Positions 31,298-42,225 of a stretch of 64,000 bases of DNA are shown in pieces. The notes below the pieces were generated by a model. It worked only from the letters and a program-made list of their open reading frames with translations. It made no database searches and had not been told where the DNA came from. The translations under genes and the position numbers were made by a program. This DNA comes from Rhodosporidiobolus odoratus (lineage: Eukaryota; Basidiomycota; Microbotryomycetes; Sporidiobolales; Sporidiobolaceae): positions 310,001 through 374,000 of the forward strand of contig JAOANU010000012.1 in the NCBI GenBank assembly GCA_034387635.1, given 5' to 3'. Each line of letters starts with the position of its first letter. The stretch's first letter is position 1.

Positions 31298-33070
31298 GTG
31301 AACATTTACACCCGGCTCCGGGCACGGCAACTCCGTCTGGGGAAACAGAAGGTCGCCGCCTACCTCGAACGACTCTTCCTCTTCCTCTCCAGCCGCACAG
31401 ACGGAAACGGGTGCTATTACTACGACGACGACTACATTGCGAACCATCTGGAGGATGCAGCCGAAGTGCACCGTTCGGAGGAGCGGTTGAAGCAGGACCT
31501 CGACGTTGTCCACCTCCTCGATTGTCCTTCTCGCGCCTCCCTGACCCTCGTACGTCCTTGTCCTTCCCTCTCCTGCGGTCGCTGGCCTGACAGCTTACAA
31601 CTCGTATCGTGCAGGGCGGACTCAGGTGCTCTCGCACGGCGGAAGTTGACCGCGAAGTCGCCGGGGATCTGGCGAAGGTTTGGGAAGAGCAGATTTACCT
31701 TGACCTTTTTCCTCCCTGGTGCGTTCTTTCTCCCTCCCCTTCCCTCTCTCGCGACTCGGCTGATCCTCTCTGAGAGCGCAGGGAAGAGTCGAACCTCGTC
31801 CCCGGAAAGACGACCGCTTCATCCGAATGGCATGAGATCAAGGATGCGTACGGGAAGGACGTCCGCTACTTCTGTCGAGGCTATGTGCGTTCCTTCCTCA
31901 TTCCACCCTTCCCTCCTCGGTACTCACACCCAGGTGCAGGTCGCCCGCCAGACTTGCGTACCAGGCGCGACCACCGGCCTGCTCCGTCGTGATGGCTTCC
32001 TCTTCTCGATTGGGTTTCATCCGGCATACTCGTTCCGGCGCTCGGGAGTGAAGGAGAGCTTGCGAGAGCAATGGATCGCTACGTGCTTTGCTTCTTGGAG
32101 CGTTTTCGATCGCACTGGCTCACTCTTTCCTCCTTTTCTCCTTCCGCAGCTTCTCGAAATCCGCCCATCCCATCTCTTCCGGCGTCATCGACGCGACCAA
32201 GTCCGAGTACGGTCCTACGGCGCAGATCGCACCCGAACGCGAGGATACTTACGTCGATGTCGAGGTCGACATGCGCAAATGTGCGTTGCTCGCTTCTTCC
32301 CTTTGTTCGCCTCTGCGACTATGCTGACAAGCGTGTCGTGCAGGGTGTGCGACACGACGCAAGCAGGACATGGCGTCTCGCGGCGGGGTGCCGTATGACG
32401 ACATTCTCGAGTCGGTCTCCTTCACTTGCGAGGGCGAGGAGTGCCAGAAGTCCAAGAAGCCGGTCGTTCATGTGAGGGAGTGGGTTGGGCGCGTCTCTCC
32501 TCTCTCTCGTCTAGTGCCTCCTCGCGAGGGAAGCTGATTGGTTGCACCTTCGCGACGGTTGACAGTCTCATCTATTCCGGCGTTGGCGTCAACCGCTGCC
32601 TGCACATCCTCCGTATCAGAGGACTCACCTGCCCGCACGACCGCCAGCACCTCCGGTGGCGTCCTTCTGTCAACTACCCCTTGTCGACCGTGAGCGCCTC
32701 CCGCTATGCCGGCAAGACCGGCAAGACCCCTCTAACCGCCGCCGCGAAGAAACGGGACCGCGAAGCTGGTCAGAAGCGCAAAGCTGTGGCGAAGGACAAG
32801 GATGCGGCGGCGTCCGAGGCATTGTTGGCGTCGTTGGGGTTGAAGGGGAATGTGGGTGCGAAGCTGCCGGATGAGGGAGGTGCGAATGAGGAGTCGGGTC
32901 CGAAGGCGAAGAAGCGGAGCAAGTCGTCTCGTGTCCCGCCCCCCTCGAGTGAGGACGACGACGAGGACGCGATGGTCGACCGCGGAATCGGAACGTCGAC
33001 GGGCAGCAGCGGAGGCAGGAGCGGAACGACGAAGGGGAAGGGGAAGAAGGGCGGGATGAGGAAGGGTTGA
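31298..33070 (+). CDS. Cys/His-containing hypothetical nuclear protein, divergent from the previous gene
   Basis: I do not recognise this gene. Exons: from about 31298 (QLRLGKQKVAAYLERLFLFL ... GNGCYYYDDDYIANHLEDAA), 31616 (LRCSRTAEVDREVAGDLAKV), 31783 (WHEIKDAYGKDVRYFCRGY), 31935 (VQVARQTCVPGATTG), 32150 (FSKSAHPISSGVIDATKSEY), 32343 (WCATRRKQDMASRGGVPYDD ... FTCEGEECQKSKKPVV), and 32567-33070 (VNRCLHILRIRGLTCPHDRQ). C-x4-C and C-H pairs suggest one or two atypical zinc sites. The tail is Lys-rich and acidic (KKRSKSSRVPPPSSEDDDED) and resembles the tail of the neighbouring gene. The start is unresolved; an upstream first exon is likely. Ends at 33070. Confidence 0.5.
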
Positions 33071-33084
33071 GTTGTTGTAACAGG

Positions 33085-34668
33085 GTTGTTCGACTGACTC
33101 CTGGCGAGTGGAAGAATGCGACGGCTTCGAAGGGAAGCTTCTTGAACACGTCGTTCGTCGGTGTGAAGACCGTGAACTCTTTGAGCTTATGTTCCTCGAC
33201 CAGCTCGTCGATGATCCCGCTGAAAAGGGGGTTGATGTCGAGCGAGTCGTGCTCAGAAGCGTGCGGGAGCTCAGGTAGGAGAGGCTTATCAAGGTCGACC
33301 TTTTGAAGAGCGTTGGTGAAGCCGGAGAAGAATTGCGGAGTGAGGAAGAGCTGGTTGAGGGGCGTAAGGGGGGGGAGCAGCGGATGACTGATGAAATAGA
33401 TGAGGCCTGTTGCGAAGAAGGCAGTCAGCGTCATCATCCCAGATACTCCCGCGGAACGGAGAGAATGAACGCGCAGATGGGTAAGCGCAGTTTTGAGAAG
33501 GTCAGGGACGCAGGTGAAGGTCAGGTTAGGGACTAGGAAGAAAGCGTACCGTTCTTGGCCTTGATCACCGGCCCACGCTTCCACGCGTAGTGGTTGAAGC
33601 GAAGGGTAGGGTGCGGGAACGGGAAGCGGTCAAGGGCTGGCGCCACTCGGATGCGGCTGTCGGCGTGCAGGGACGGAATGGTAGAATGGTCGGCGAGCTT
33701 GTGAGGGTACTCGACTTGCGGGACGACATGATCTGACATAGCACAGTTGTCAGCGTGTGTACGCAAGAAGAGGACAGATTGACTTACATTCGCCGATGTA
33801 CTTGACCACCTTACGGAAGAACTCCTTCTTCTTCTCCTCATCGTCGTCACCAAGGGACGCAGCAGCGAGCTTGTTAAGACGCTTCGGGCTAAGTTCCTTG
33901 GCGTGGAAGGGGTGGGGGACGGAGGCAACCGGAGCGAGTTCTTCCTGGTCCTGTTCAAGCGGCGTGAAGGAGCGGCCATCGGGCACGAAGTGCGGTCCGT
34001 GGTGCTCGCCACGCTTGTGCGGGGGGGTGAGAGCCCAGTCGTCAGGAGCAAGAAGAGTGATGTCTGTACACGAAGGTGTCAGACAGGCTCGAAACCGAAG
34101 AGCAGAAAAAGGTGGATGTACCGTCTTTCTCGAGGAGCTCAGCAGCCTCGGGAGCGAAGTTGAGGAGACCAGCCAGGCGGTGGAGGGGGAGATGCTTCGG
34201 GTCGGGTTTGTGGTGACCCTCGGACTCGTTGTCGTCGAATTGGCCAGGGAAAGCACCACGCTTGAGTTTCCTACCGAAGCCGCTGTATTCCTTGTCGTCG
34301 TGGTGATGACCGGTGAACGACGCGTTGACGATCTCGAGGATGGTGTACTCCGAGAAGTCGATGAAGGGAGGCGGAAGAGGGTGCTTGTGTGGCGGACCAG
34401 CGTAATTGACCACTTCTTCCTCGACGATGTCAATCTCCTCTTGAATGAGGTTGAAGGCATCGGTGACCAGGCGCCTCGTCCCGTCTACCGCGCTCTCGGC
34501 GGACTTGGCGAGAGCGTCCTGGACGGCGTGGAAGTCGTCCACGGAGAGGTCCTTGAGAATCGGCTGCGAGGGAGGTGGGGCAACTTTGCCATCTTGAAGG
34601 ACGAAGGGTGGGGCTGCGGCAGCGAGAGGAACGATCGCGGCCGCGATGGACCAGCGTGTGAACCTCAT
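33085..34668 (-). CDS. Secreted fasciclin (FAS1) domain protein, second domain apparently cut short
   Basis: FAS1 proteins are secreted or surface adhesion proteins. ATG 34668 gives a signal peptide (MRFTRWSIAAAIVPLAAAAP). The first FAS1 domain is spread over three exons: FSEYTILEIVNASFTGHHHD, HRLAGLLNFAPEAAELLEKD, DITLLAPDDWALTPP, a basic insert, KVVKYIGEYHVVPQVEYP, and, after an intron, NGLIYFISHPLLPPLTPLNQ. The second domain starts NPLFSGIIDELVEEHKLKEF, TVFTPTNDVFKKLPFEAVAF and stops being recognisable at FFHSPG (about 33095). The expected YHVV..-type second half is not found. Downstream DNA is antisense to the coding tail of the rightward gene. A GTCAGT at about 33100 may be a donor, but no FAS1-like exon follows. 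End coordinate approximate. Confidence 0.65.
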
Positions 34669-34916
34669 AGTGTGCTGTGCGAAGCAGGAGAGAAAGAGCG
34701 AGGTGTGCGAAGCCAGCTCGGCATCACTGCAACTGCGAAAAGACTCACTCGCCATCGCCGCCTCTGATCGTTATGGGAAGGGTCAGAAGGCCTTTGATAG
34801 GTTGTCATGAGCCCAATACGAGCGCTACCTGTTTTTCTGTATATTGCTGCCGCCCGCGCGCCGGCTCGTCCGCGACCCTCTTCGTCCACCTGCAATCACT
34901 ACAACAGCACGCGCCA

Positions 34917-36062
34917 ATGCTAAGTACCCTAGGCGCGGCGCTCGTAGACGAGTTCTGCTGGCAAGACAGCGCGGCTAACGCCTTGCGCGACAACGAGCTG
35001 CGTATGGGAGGCGGAGGGGTCTACGGTAAGTCGTCTTTTGTTTGCGAGCGTTCGGGGGAATGAAGTGCGCTGACCGTGCTATGTATAGCTACTGTCGGTG
35101 CTCGCGTCTGGACCAAAAACTTGGGGCAGCTAGTGCACCGTGGTCCCGATTTTCCTCCCGCACTTCAGGCTCAGCTCGACACGTTCGGGGACATATGGCG
35201 GTTCCGCGACACTCCTACACCGACTCCCCGCGTACGATCAGTCTTCCTCCACTCTGTGATGTACGAGCTAACCCTGACTCTCGCAGGCTCTGAATACCTT
35301 CTATCCGCCGTCTTCCTCTCGCCATTTTCGCTACCTCGTCCACCCGCCACGGCTTTCGCTATCTGAACTCGCCGCCGAGCCAACTTTCACGTCTCTGCGC
35401 ATGTTGCACCTCTGCTGCGCGCCCTCAGACCTGCAAACACAGATCCTGCCTGCCTTATCCGCTTTTTCTCGAGCCCCCAAGCTCTGCTTCGAGCCCATAC
35501 CGTTCGCCTGCAAGCCCGAGGCCCTTGCCACGTTACGCTCGTCTTTCAGCTACATATACTTATTCTCGCCGAATCACGAAGAGGCGGGTGCTTTCTTCGG
35601 GTTTTCGCCGGCAGAGATGGAAGATCCAGGTGCCATCGAGCGGGTCGCACAGCTCTTTCGACGGGAGGGAGCAGGTCGCATCATCATACGGAGCGGAGCG
35701 CTTGGCGCGTATGTCTTCGAGCGCCAGAAGAAGGACGGAGTCTGGGTGAAGCCCTATCATCGGGATCCTACGCTAGTGAGGGACACGATTGGGGCGGGAA
35801 ACAGCTTTCTCGTGCGTCTTCCTTGGATTCGCTCGGTAGTTCTTCTCCCTGACAGCTTGCTACGCAGGGAGGAACAATGGCGGGTCTGCAGAAATACCCA
35901 GAAGATCTTGTCCTTGCCGCTCGACACGGATCAGTGTCGGCAGGAATTGTTGTCGAAAGCATTGGGCTACCGGAGCTTACAGTAGGCGAGGACGGGGACG
36001 AGTTGTGGAATGGGAAGTCTGCTAGAGACCGCCTCAGCGAAATGGTAGCAAGCAACACCTAG
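34917..36062 (+). CDS. PfkB-family carbohydrate kinase-like protein (MAK32-like) with GAGN in place of GAGD
   Basis: Ribokinase/PfkB fold. Exons: 34917-35024 (MLSTLGAALVDEFCWQ ... LRMGGGGVY), 35089-35230 (ATVGARVWTKNLGQL), 35286-35812 (a long exon containing LRMLHLCCAPSDLQTQILPA, the sugar-kinase strand FEPIPFACKPEALATLR, SPNHEEAGAFFGF, IIIRSGALGAYVF), and about 35868-36062. The phosphate-anion-hole motif reads DTIGAGNSFLGGTMAGL (35782 to exon 4). The usual catalytic base Asp of GAGD is Asn, as far as the sequence shows. Activity is therefore doubtful, or the protein has another role. MAK32-like is a best guess from the DEFCW N-terminus and the NHEEA strand. The start is divergent from the fasciclin gene by about 250 bp. 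Confidence 0.7.
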
Positions 36063-36250
36063 CAGGTATTTTGGGTTCAACGAGGGTGTAACCTATTCGG
36101 CTAGAAGAGACAACGACAAGGAAGAGGCCAAGACTCGGGGGGCTATCGAAAGGGGTATCACAAGAGCGACAAGCATCATGGAAAGAACGGAAGGCGAAAA
36201 AGGAAAGAAGAGGAGAAAAACAGGATGAAAAGAACGGAGGAGAGTACGAT

Positions 36251-37805
36251 TTACAAACCCCGGGACAGGATGACCAGCATGAGCACTTGCTCGCCGACTT
36301 TCTCATGCAACTCTGGCAGCTGAACCTCCAATCGGCGAAGCGTCTTTCTGATCGTCTCAATCCGTTCCTCCAAGCGCGCCTCGCGCTCGCGGTTGGCCCT
36401 GTTGGTGTCACGAAGGCGGTCGAGTACCACTGTGAGGTCAGAGACCTGCTTCATACCGCTGGCGAGTTGACGCAGACTTTGAACTCCGATAGCCAGGATG
36501 TAATCCGGGAGAAGCTGGCGGAAGTTGGAGAAGTGCAAAGTCGACTCGGTCACGGAAGGGTCGCCGGACAGGACGACAGCGGCACTGTCCACGTTTGCGT
36601 CGCTATCTGGGAGGGCGACAGGGAGGGGAGAGTCGGAAGATGATGTATCTTGGAAACAGCCGAGCGGGAAGATGCTGGTGGAATGAGTGGGAACAATCAG
36701 GGATTCAGGTCTCAGCACGCTCAAGGAGAGTCATGACATACCTCAGTCTCAGGATTTCTTCGTCGAGCTTGTAGCCAAGCCCCCATTTATTCACGAAGGT
36801 GCTCATCAGAGCAATCCGTTCGCCGGGCTGCAACGGTCACAGTCAGCGCGCCCTTCCGTCTATAGCCAGTAGGAAGTACGGACCTGAAGTTTCGTATGAG
36901 TCGCGTGCTGCGAGCTCCATGCCCGTCTGACTGTTCGTATCGAGTGTGTACGCTTCTCAAGCGAGTCATGCCTGCACAGCACGAGAAGTCAGCCGCCTTC
37001 CCTCCTCGATAGCGGTGAAGCGAGAGGCGCACAGGACCATCTCTTTGATGGCCGACGCAACGTCGCCCCAATGGCGGATTAGCCCATCGAAAGGAGCCTC
37101 CGTCTCTTGCTTTCGTAGTTGAGCGAATTCATGGCCGGCATTCTTCAGCCCCGCCTCGCTGATCTTGACGGAGGGGAAGAGACCGTCACAGAACGAAGAG
37201 TTGGAGAAGTCCTCTGCGGTCTGCGATAGTTTCTCGCGCAGGGATGGAGGCAGGAGGAGAAGGGTCGTGGTTGCCTCGTTGTCCCGGTCCACGACGTAGT
37301 AAGGGTCGATGCTTTCTCGTACGAACGTGGAGTACCGCCTAGCCAGAGTCTGAGCGTCCGCGGCCATGTTTCCGATGCTTCCAGAGAGTTGGCTGTGTGA
37401 GAGCACGGTGAACAATGGATTTTCTGAAGAGGAAACCAGTGAATGCCTGACAGGGACGACGTACGCTGTAGTATGCAACAAGTTGGAAAGTCGAGCAGCA
37501 GTATCCGTGATAGCCGCTCTGTTCTGCCTGACCGAGTAACCCAAATCGGCACCGTCGCGCCTTGCATCGTCGACGTCGACTTCCAACTCGACCGCTTCGA
37601 CCTCTGCGGCGACGAGTTGGCCATGGTGGACGAACAGGGCGTCTAGGGCATCCTCTTGTAGCGAACGGTGGAAGTCGCATGGTCGTCTTGCTGGAGTGGG
37701 AGGAGGTAAAGGGGTGCGATTAGGTGGTGAAGGTGGAGAGGGTTGGAAAGGGTGTCGATCGTGCTGAGGCGCTGTGGGCGATGCAGAGTGCGGTCTTGTA
37801 GCCAT
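36251..37805 (-). CDS. Coiled-coil hypothetical protein
   Basis: I do not recognise this gene. Start at 37805 (MATRPHSASPTAPQHDRHPF), with a Pro-rich N-terminus. A helical region follows (LQEDALDALFVHHGQLVAAE ... AAITDTAARLSNLLHTTA). A 75-nt intron can be removed in phase before QLSGSIGNMAADAQTLARRY. Then come IDPYYVVDRDNEATTTLLLL, LFPSVKISEAGLKNAGHEFA and RHWGDVASAIKEMVLCASRF. A middle exon (about 36830-36745) reads PGERIALMSTFVNKWGLGYK. The last exon ends in a coiled coil (VVLDRLRDTNRANREREARL) and a hydrophobic stretch at 36251. The arrangement of long helices recalls scaffold proteins such as Atg17, but no diagnostic motif supports that. Divergent from PIG-A by about 175 bp. Confidence 0.55.
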
Positions 37806-37981
37806 CACGATTGTGTATGCGTTGGGTCAAGCCTGCAGCGAGAGCTGTGGGCCAAGTTGGGACGCGTCGAACCGCTGGCGCTGAATATTGTTCTGCTGTC
37901 AGCAGCGGACCCCCCTCTCGATTGTGCCTAGACTCGCGTGTGCTGGTACAAATACCTTTGTTGCATGGGACCAAGTAGGGC

Positions 37982-39991
37982 ATGAACCAGGGAGATTCGC
38001 AACAGCGACCCCTGTCTTCGTCGAGGTCCCCACTCAACATCGCGTTCGTCTTCATCTCTCTTGCTTACAAGCCGGCCATGACGATACTGATACCCTTACG
38101 CGAACAGACTTGTATCCGACTACTTCTACCCGAAAGTTGGCGGCGTCGAGTCGCACATATACAGCCTCGCCCAGTCTCTTGCAAAGCGGAACCATCGAGT
38201 AAGTCCTCCCGCTCTTGACCCTTGTCGCTACTGACCGCCCATGTGACCCCACAGATAGTGATTATCACCCACGCCTACCCTCCCCGCAACGGCGTGCGAT
38301 GGCTGCCCAGCGGCGTCAAGGTTTACTACATTCCCGTCCAGCCTCTACCCCCTACTCATGTCCATGCGACCTTGCCAAACTTCTTCACGGCGCTGCCCTA
38401 CATTCGTTCCATCCTCATTCGCGAATCGATCGATGTCCTTCATGCCCATGCGGCGCTGAGCGCTCTGGGCCTCGAAGCCATCATGCACGCTCGCACAATG
38501 GGCATCAAAGCTGTGTTCACCGACCACTCCCTCTTTGGCCTGGGTAATATGGCCGAGATCTGGGGCAACAAGATGCTCAAAGGATGCTTGAGCGACCTCG
38601 AGGCCGTGATCTGCGTTTCTCACACAGGGTTCGTCCTCCTTTCTCTGTTTCAGTGTGCCAATCAAGCCCAATTCACCAGTCCTGAGCGTTTGCAGCAAAG
38701 AGAACACCGTCCTGCGAGGCTCGCTCAACCCGTCGCTCGTGCACGTCATTCCAAACTCGGTGGTTGCCTCACAGTTTCGCCCGGCTGAGCCAATCCCGCC
38801 GATACCAGAGTTTCGTAAGTCAGCCTTCCCTATACATACGACACTGGCACGCTCAACCTACGCTCGCAGTGACCATCGTCTGCATCACCCGGCTCGTCTA
38901 CCGGAAAGGCATTGACCTTCTCATCGCGGCTCTGCCGAGAGTGTGCGCTTTGCATCCGGACGTGCGCTTCCTCATCGGTACGCACCATTCCTTTCGAGAC
39001 CTCTGCGTTGCGGCTCATCCAACCACGTCTACAGGCGGGGATGGCCCGAAGATCGTCGAGCTCGACCAGATGAGGGACAAGTACCAAACTCTTCTTAGAG
39101 ACCGTGTCGAGCTGCTCGGGCCAGTTAAACACGAGAACGTTCGAGCCGTGCGTTTTCTGTCTTCTCCGCCATGTGCAGAGTCATGCCAACCGTCAACGTT
39201 CTGTCGCAGCTACTCGCCCGCGCGCAAATCTTCCTAAACCCTTCCCTTACCGAAGCCTTTGGAATTGGTATCCTAGAAGCGGCTTTCGCCGGGCTCTTCG
39301 TCGTCTCTACACGGGTCGGAGGCGTACCAGAAGTACTTCCGCCGGGGTTGGTGGAGTTTGCTGAGCCGGACGTCGACGGTGCGTTTTCTCTCTGTCTTCG
39401 ACATACTCTCCCTTCGCGACTCGAGTTGTAAGCCCGCTCGACTGATCCGCACTTCTTCTCCTGCCTTGTAGACCTCGTCTCCGCCATCTCGCGCGCCATC
39501 CTTCACGTCCGCGCTGGCAAGCACGACCCGTTGTTCGCGTACGATCACCTCAAAGACGTCTACTCATGGCATCAAGCAGCGGAACAGACCGAAGAAGTGT
39601 ACTACCAAGCTATGCAGGTCTCACGTGTACCTGTCGTCGAGAGGCTTAGAAGGTGCGTCTCGGTCTTCATTCCTCGCTACCTTTTCTTCCTTCCTCCCTG
39701 CTACTCGTCAGATGTACTGAGTGTGATTGGGGATCGAGCAGGTACTACGGCACCGGCGCTGTCTTCGGCAAGATCATGTGCATCATCGTCATCGTCGACC
39801 ACATTCTCCTCGCCTTGCTCGACTTTTTCTCCCCGCGCGACCGGATTGATCGAGCGCCCAAGTTTGACCGTGAAAAGTGGCGCAAAGTAGCACTTTATTC
39901 TGGACCTTCGATTTTGTGGTACTGATGCTTCACGCCATCACAGATCTGCCGAGAAGAGCTGGAGAAAGAGAAGCTGGAGAAGGAGGATTGA
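37982..39991 (+). CDS. GPI3: PIG-A/Gpi3, catalytic subunit of GPI-GlcNAc transferase
   Basis: Catalyses the first step of GPI-anchor synthesis, transfer of GlcNAc to phosphatidylinositol on the cytoplasmic face of the ER. GT4 glycosyltransferase. Exon 1 at 37982 ends NIA and joins [20 protein letters not shown]. Next come [108 protein letters not shown] and [16 protein letters not shown]. The E-x7-E donor motif is in [22 protein letters not shown]-terminal hydrophobic anchor ([19 protein letters not shown]) is followed by a charged tail ending EKEKLEKED. About ten exons, all in phase. Identity is secure from near-continuous similarity to human PIGA. Confidence 0.93.
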
Positions 39992-40242
39992 GGCCGGTCC
40001 CTTTGCCGTGCATGTTGTTCGCTCCCGTGGTACTTGTCTGCTTGTGACCTTATGCATTCTTGACGTCTATGGAGCTGCTCCCAATGGGTGGGAAGGTATG
40101 AAGAAAGGGTCTGTTCCGACTGTTTTCGACAGAAATGAAGCAAAATGATCTACGGCTTAACTGTATCAACATAAATAGGAACAAAAGGGGTCTGATCTAG
40201 GTGGAGAGTTGAAGGGAAGGACGGCACAAAGTGTCTAAAACG
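39992..40242. other. Intergenic region between convergent genes
   Basis: 250 bp with the 3' ends of PIG-A and the SYLF gene. No feature seen. Confidence 0.5.
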
Positions 40243-41891
40243 TCACCGCAAAAACCTCTTCTCATCCCGCTCCTGCTTAAGCCTGCGCCACTCCTCATCT
40301 TCCTCCTCTCTCGCGAGCTGATCCGGCGTAGGCGGTAATTTGAGCGTCTCACCTTCATCCAGATCGAGGGTCTGCCCATCGACATCGTCCCAAGGGAATC
40401 CGCCGTCTTCCTCAAACTCGTTCTCTATACCGTGCGCGCGCTGGGCTGAACCGGATTCGGCGGCGTCAATGGCGGCGAAGAGAGGTTCGGCTTCTCGAGG
40501 TGCTCGGGTGCGGCCGGCGAGCTGAAGAATAAGGTAGGTCAGCTTCTCGCGGCAGGGTTCGAAAGTAGAGAATGAACACGTACGATGTCACCTTGCTTTA
40601 CGCCTGGCCAGAAGTAGACTCTGTCAGAGATGGTGAACAGAGACAATGAGTGTTTGTACGAGGTATCCTAGGACAGCTGAGCGTCGCTCGAGCGTCACTG
40701 ATGCATGAAGGAATGCGGCGTACCGCTCATTCTCATCAAACCGCGCCAAGAAAGCCTGCGCCACCACCTCTATCCCGGCATACAGTCCTCGTGTCCTGAC
40801 ATACGAAAGCACAGGTGTCCGGTCTACCCCGCTCTCGACACTGATCCCGCTGCCATACGGACCTGCTGCAACCGCAACTTCGCCGCCGAGCGTGACCTTG
40901 TGCGAGGCGAACGAGTCGACTGCGGCTTGTGTTCGAAGTACTGCAGTGAAAGAGACGTGAGCGTGGGGAGTCGAGGCGGGCATGGTGGCAAAAATAACCA
41001 CGAGGAGTGACGAGGAGTTGGGGGGAAAAGGCATGATGGGCAAGCAACGTACCGAGAATGCAATCATAGATGTCGATTCCACACATCAACCCCACAGTCA
41101 TGTTATTCGGCGAGATGAAGGATGGTGCAGACCAGCTGCCGTCCTCCAACTTTGCCATAATGACACCGCTTCCTCCCGCACCCCCGAGAGGCGGAAACCC
41201 GTTCCGCATGCAAGAGAAGATGACGATGCCTCGCGCTTGCCGTAAGACCTGTTGTAGAAGCGAGTGAGTTGATGGCGAGATCGACCGAGAGTAAGAAGAA
41301 GAAGCGCACCTTGGCAGGAATTTTCCGCTTCAAGACTTTCGTGCTCTTCTTCCCTGTTCGAGGGTTCTTAGCAGAGACCTTGAATCCCACTCCCTCCACA
41401 GTGAAGGCCCTGCAGAGATGGAACTAGGGTCAGTTGGGTCTGAGGGACGCGATTCCGCAGAAAACAAACGGACTTTAGGATCCTCTCGCACTTCTCAATT
41501 TCCTGAATACCATCCCCCGATGTTGGCCAGAAGCGTTCGGATCCCAGCTACCCGATGGGAGATGCTGACGGTCAGCGCATTTCCCACAAGTGGACAAGAG
41601 AAGGACTGAAAACTGACATATTCGCTCCAGCCATTCACCTTTCCGCCGACATTATCCGAAATGACGATACCCTGAACAACCGCAAACGTCTCAGTGATGT
41701 TCTTGTGGCGGGTGAGGTCGTAAACGCACCTTTTGTACCGCTGTTGTCCCCCAGGCAGTTCCTTTTCGCTTCCACCATGCTTTCCAAGTCTCGTTCGTTG
41801 GTGGCAGGGCATCCGAGTAAGGCGTGTAGGGTTTCGGTTCAGGGTACACGAGACGTTTTGGAGGTGCCGGGTGAGCGGAGAGCGGAGCCAT
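40243..41891 (-). CDS. SYLF-domain (YSC84/SH3YL1-type) lipid-binding protein, tandem copy 2
   Basis: SYLF domains bind phosphoinositides and act with actin and endocytic machinery in Ysc84/SH3YL1. Start at 41891: MAPLSAHPAPPKRLVYPEPK, TWKAWWKRKGTAWGTTAVQK, then GIVISDNVGGKVNGWSEY, the ECERILKAFTVEGV-like segment, and LKRKIPAKV. The SYLF core is ARGIVIFSCMRNGFPPLGGA, GSGVIMAKLEDGSWSAPSFI, MTVGLMCGIDIYDCIL, LRTQAAVDSFASHKVTLGGE, VAVAAGPYGSGIS and SYVRTRGLYAGIEVVAQAFL. The C-terminus carries EAEPLFAAIDAAESGSAQRA, an acidic segment (EEDGGFPWDDVDGQTLDLDE) and WRRLKQERDEKRFLR. No SH3 domain is seen, unlike yeast Ysc84. A 61-residue frame with a membrane-like segment ends just upstream of the start and is not included. 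Confidence 0.8.
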
Positions 41892-42225
41892 CTAATCAAA
41901 GGAGCGAGGTTGGGTTGGAGCGAGGAAGTGGAGGTGAAACGGCGAACGTGACGACAGAGAGCGAGCGAGCGTCGTGCCACAGAGATACAGCGGTGAGAGC
42001 CAGCCAAGCAAACTGACTGATCAACGCGAGAGTAAGAATAAGCGAGGTGACCAAACTTAGAAAGCAGAACTGCGGCGGCATCGGAGGCGGAGGTCCTGCC
42101 GATGTGCTATGGAGAACCTGTCGGTCTAGCGAAGGAGATGTTGTTGCTGCAAGAATATGGCTACACAACATGTGAGAGTGCTACAAAAACCCCGGTACAT
42201 ACCGGAACCGCCTCTCTAGATGCAT

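Noticed and set aside
31298..32398. Single 366-residue open frame
   Set aside because: Only parts are coding; several GT..AG introns must be removed and the true frame changes downstream.
36251..37805. Autophagy scaffold (Atg17-like) identity
   Set aside because: Only general helical character supports it; no diagnostic motif is visible, so it is left as hypothetical.
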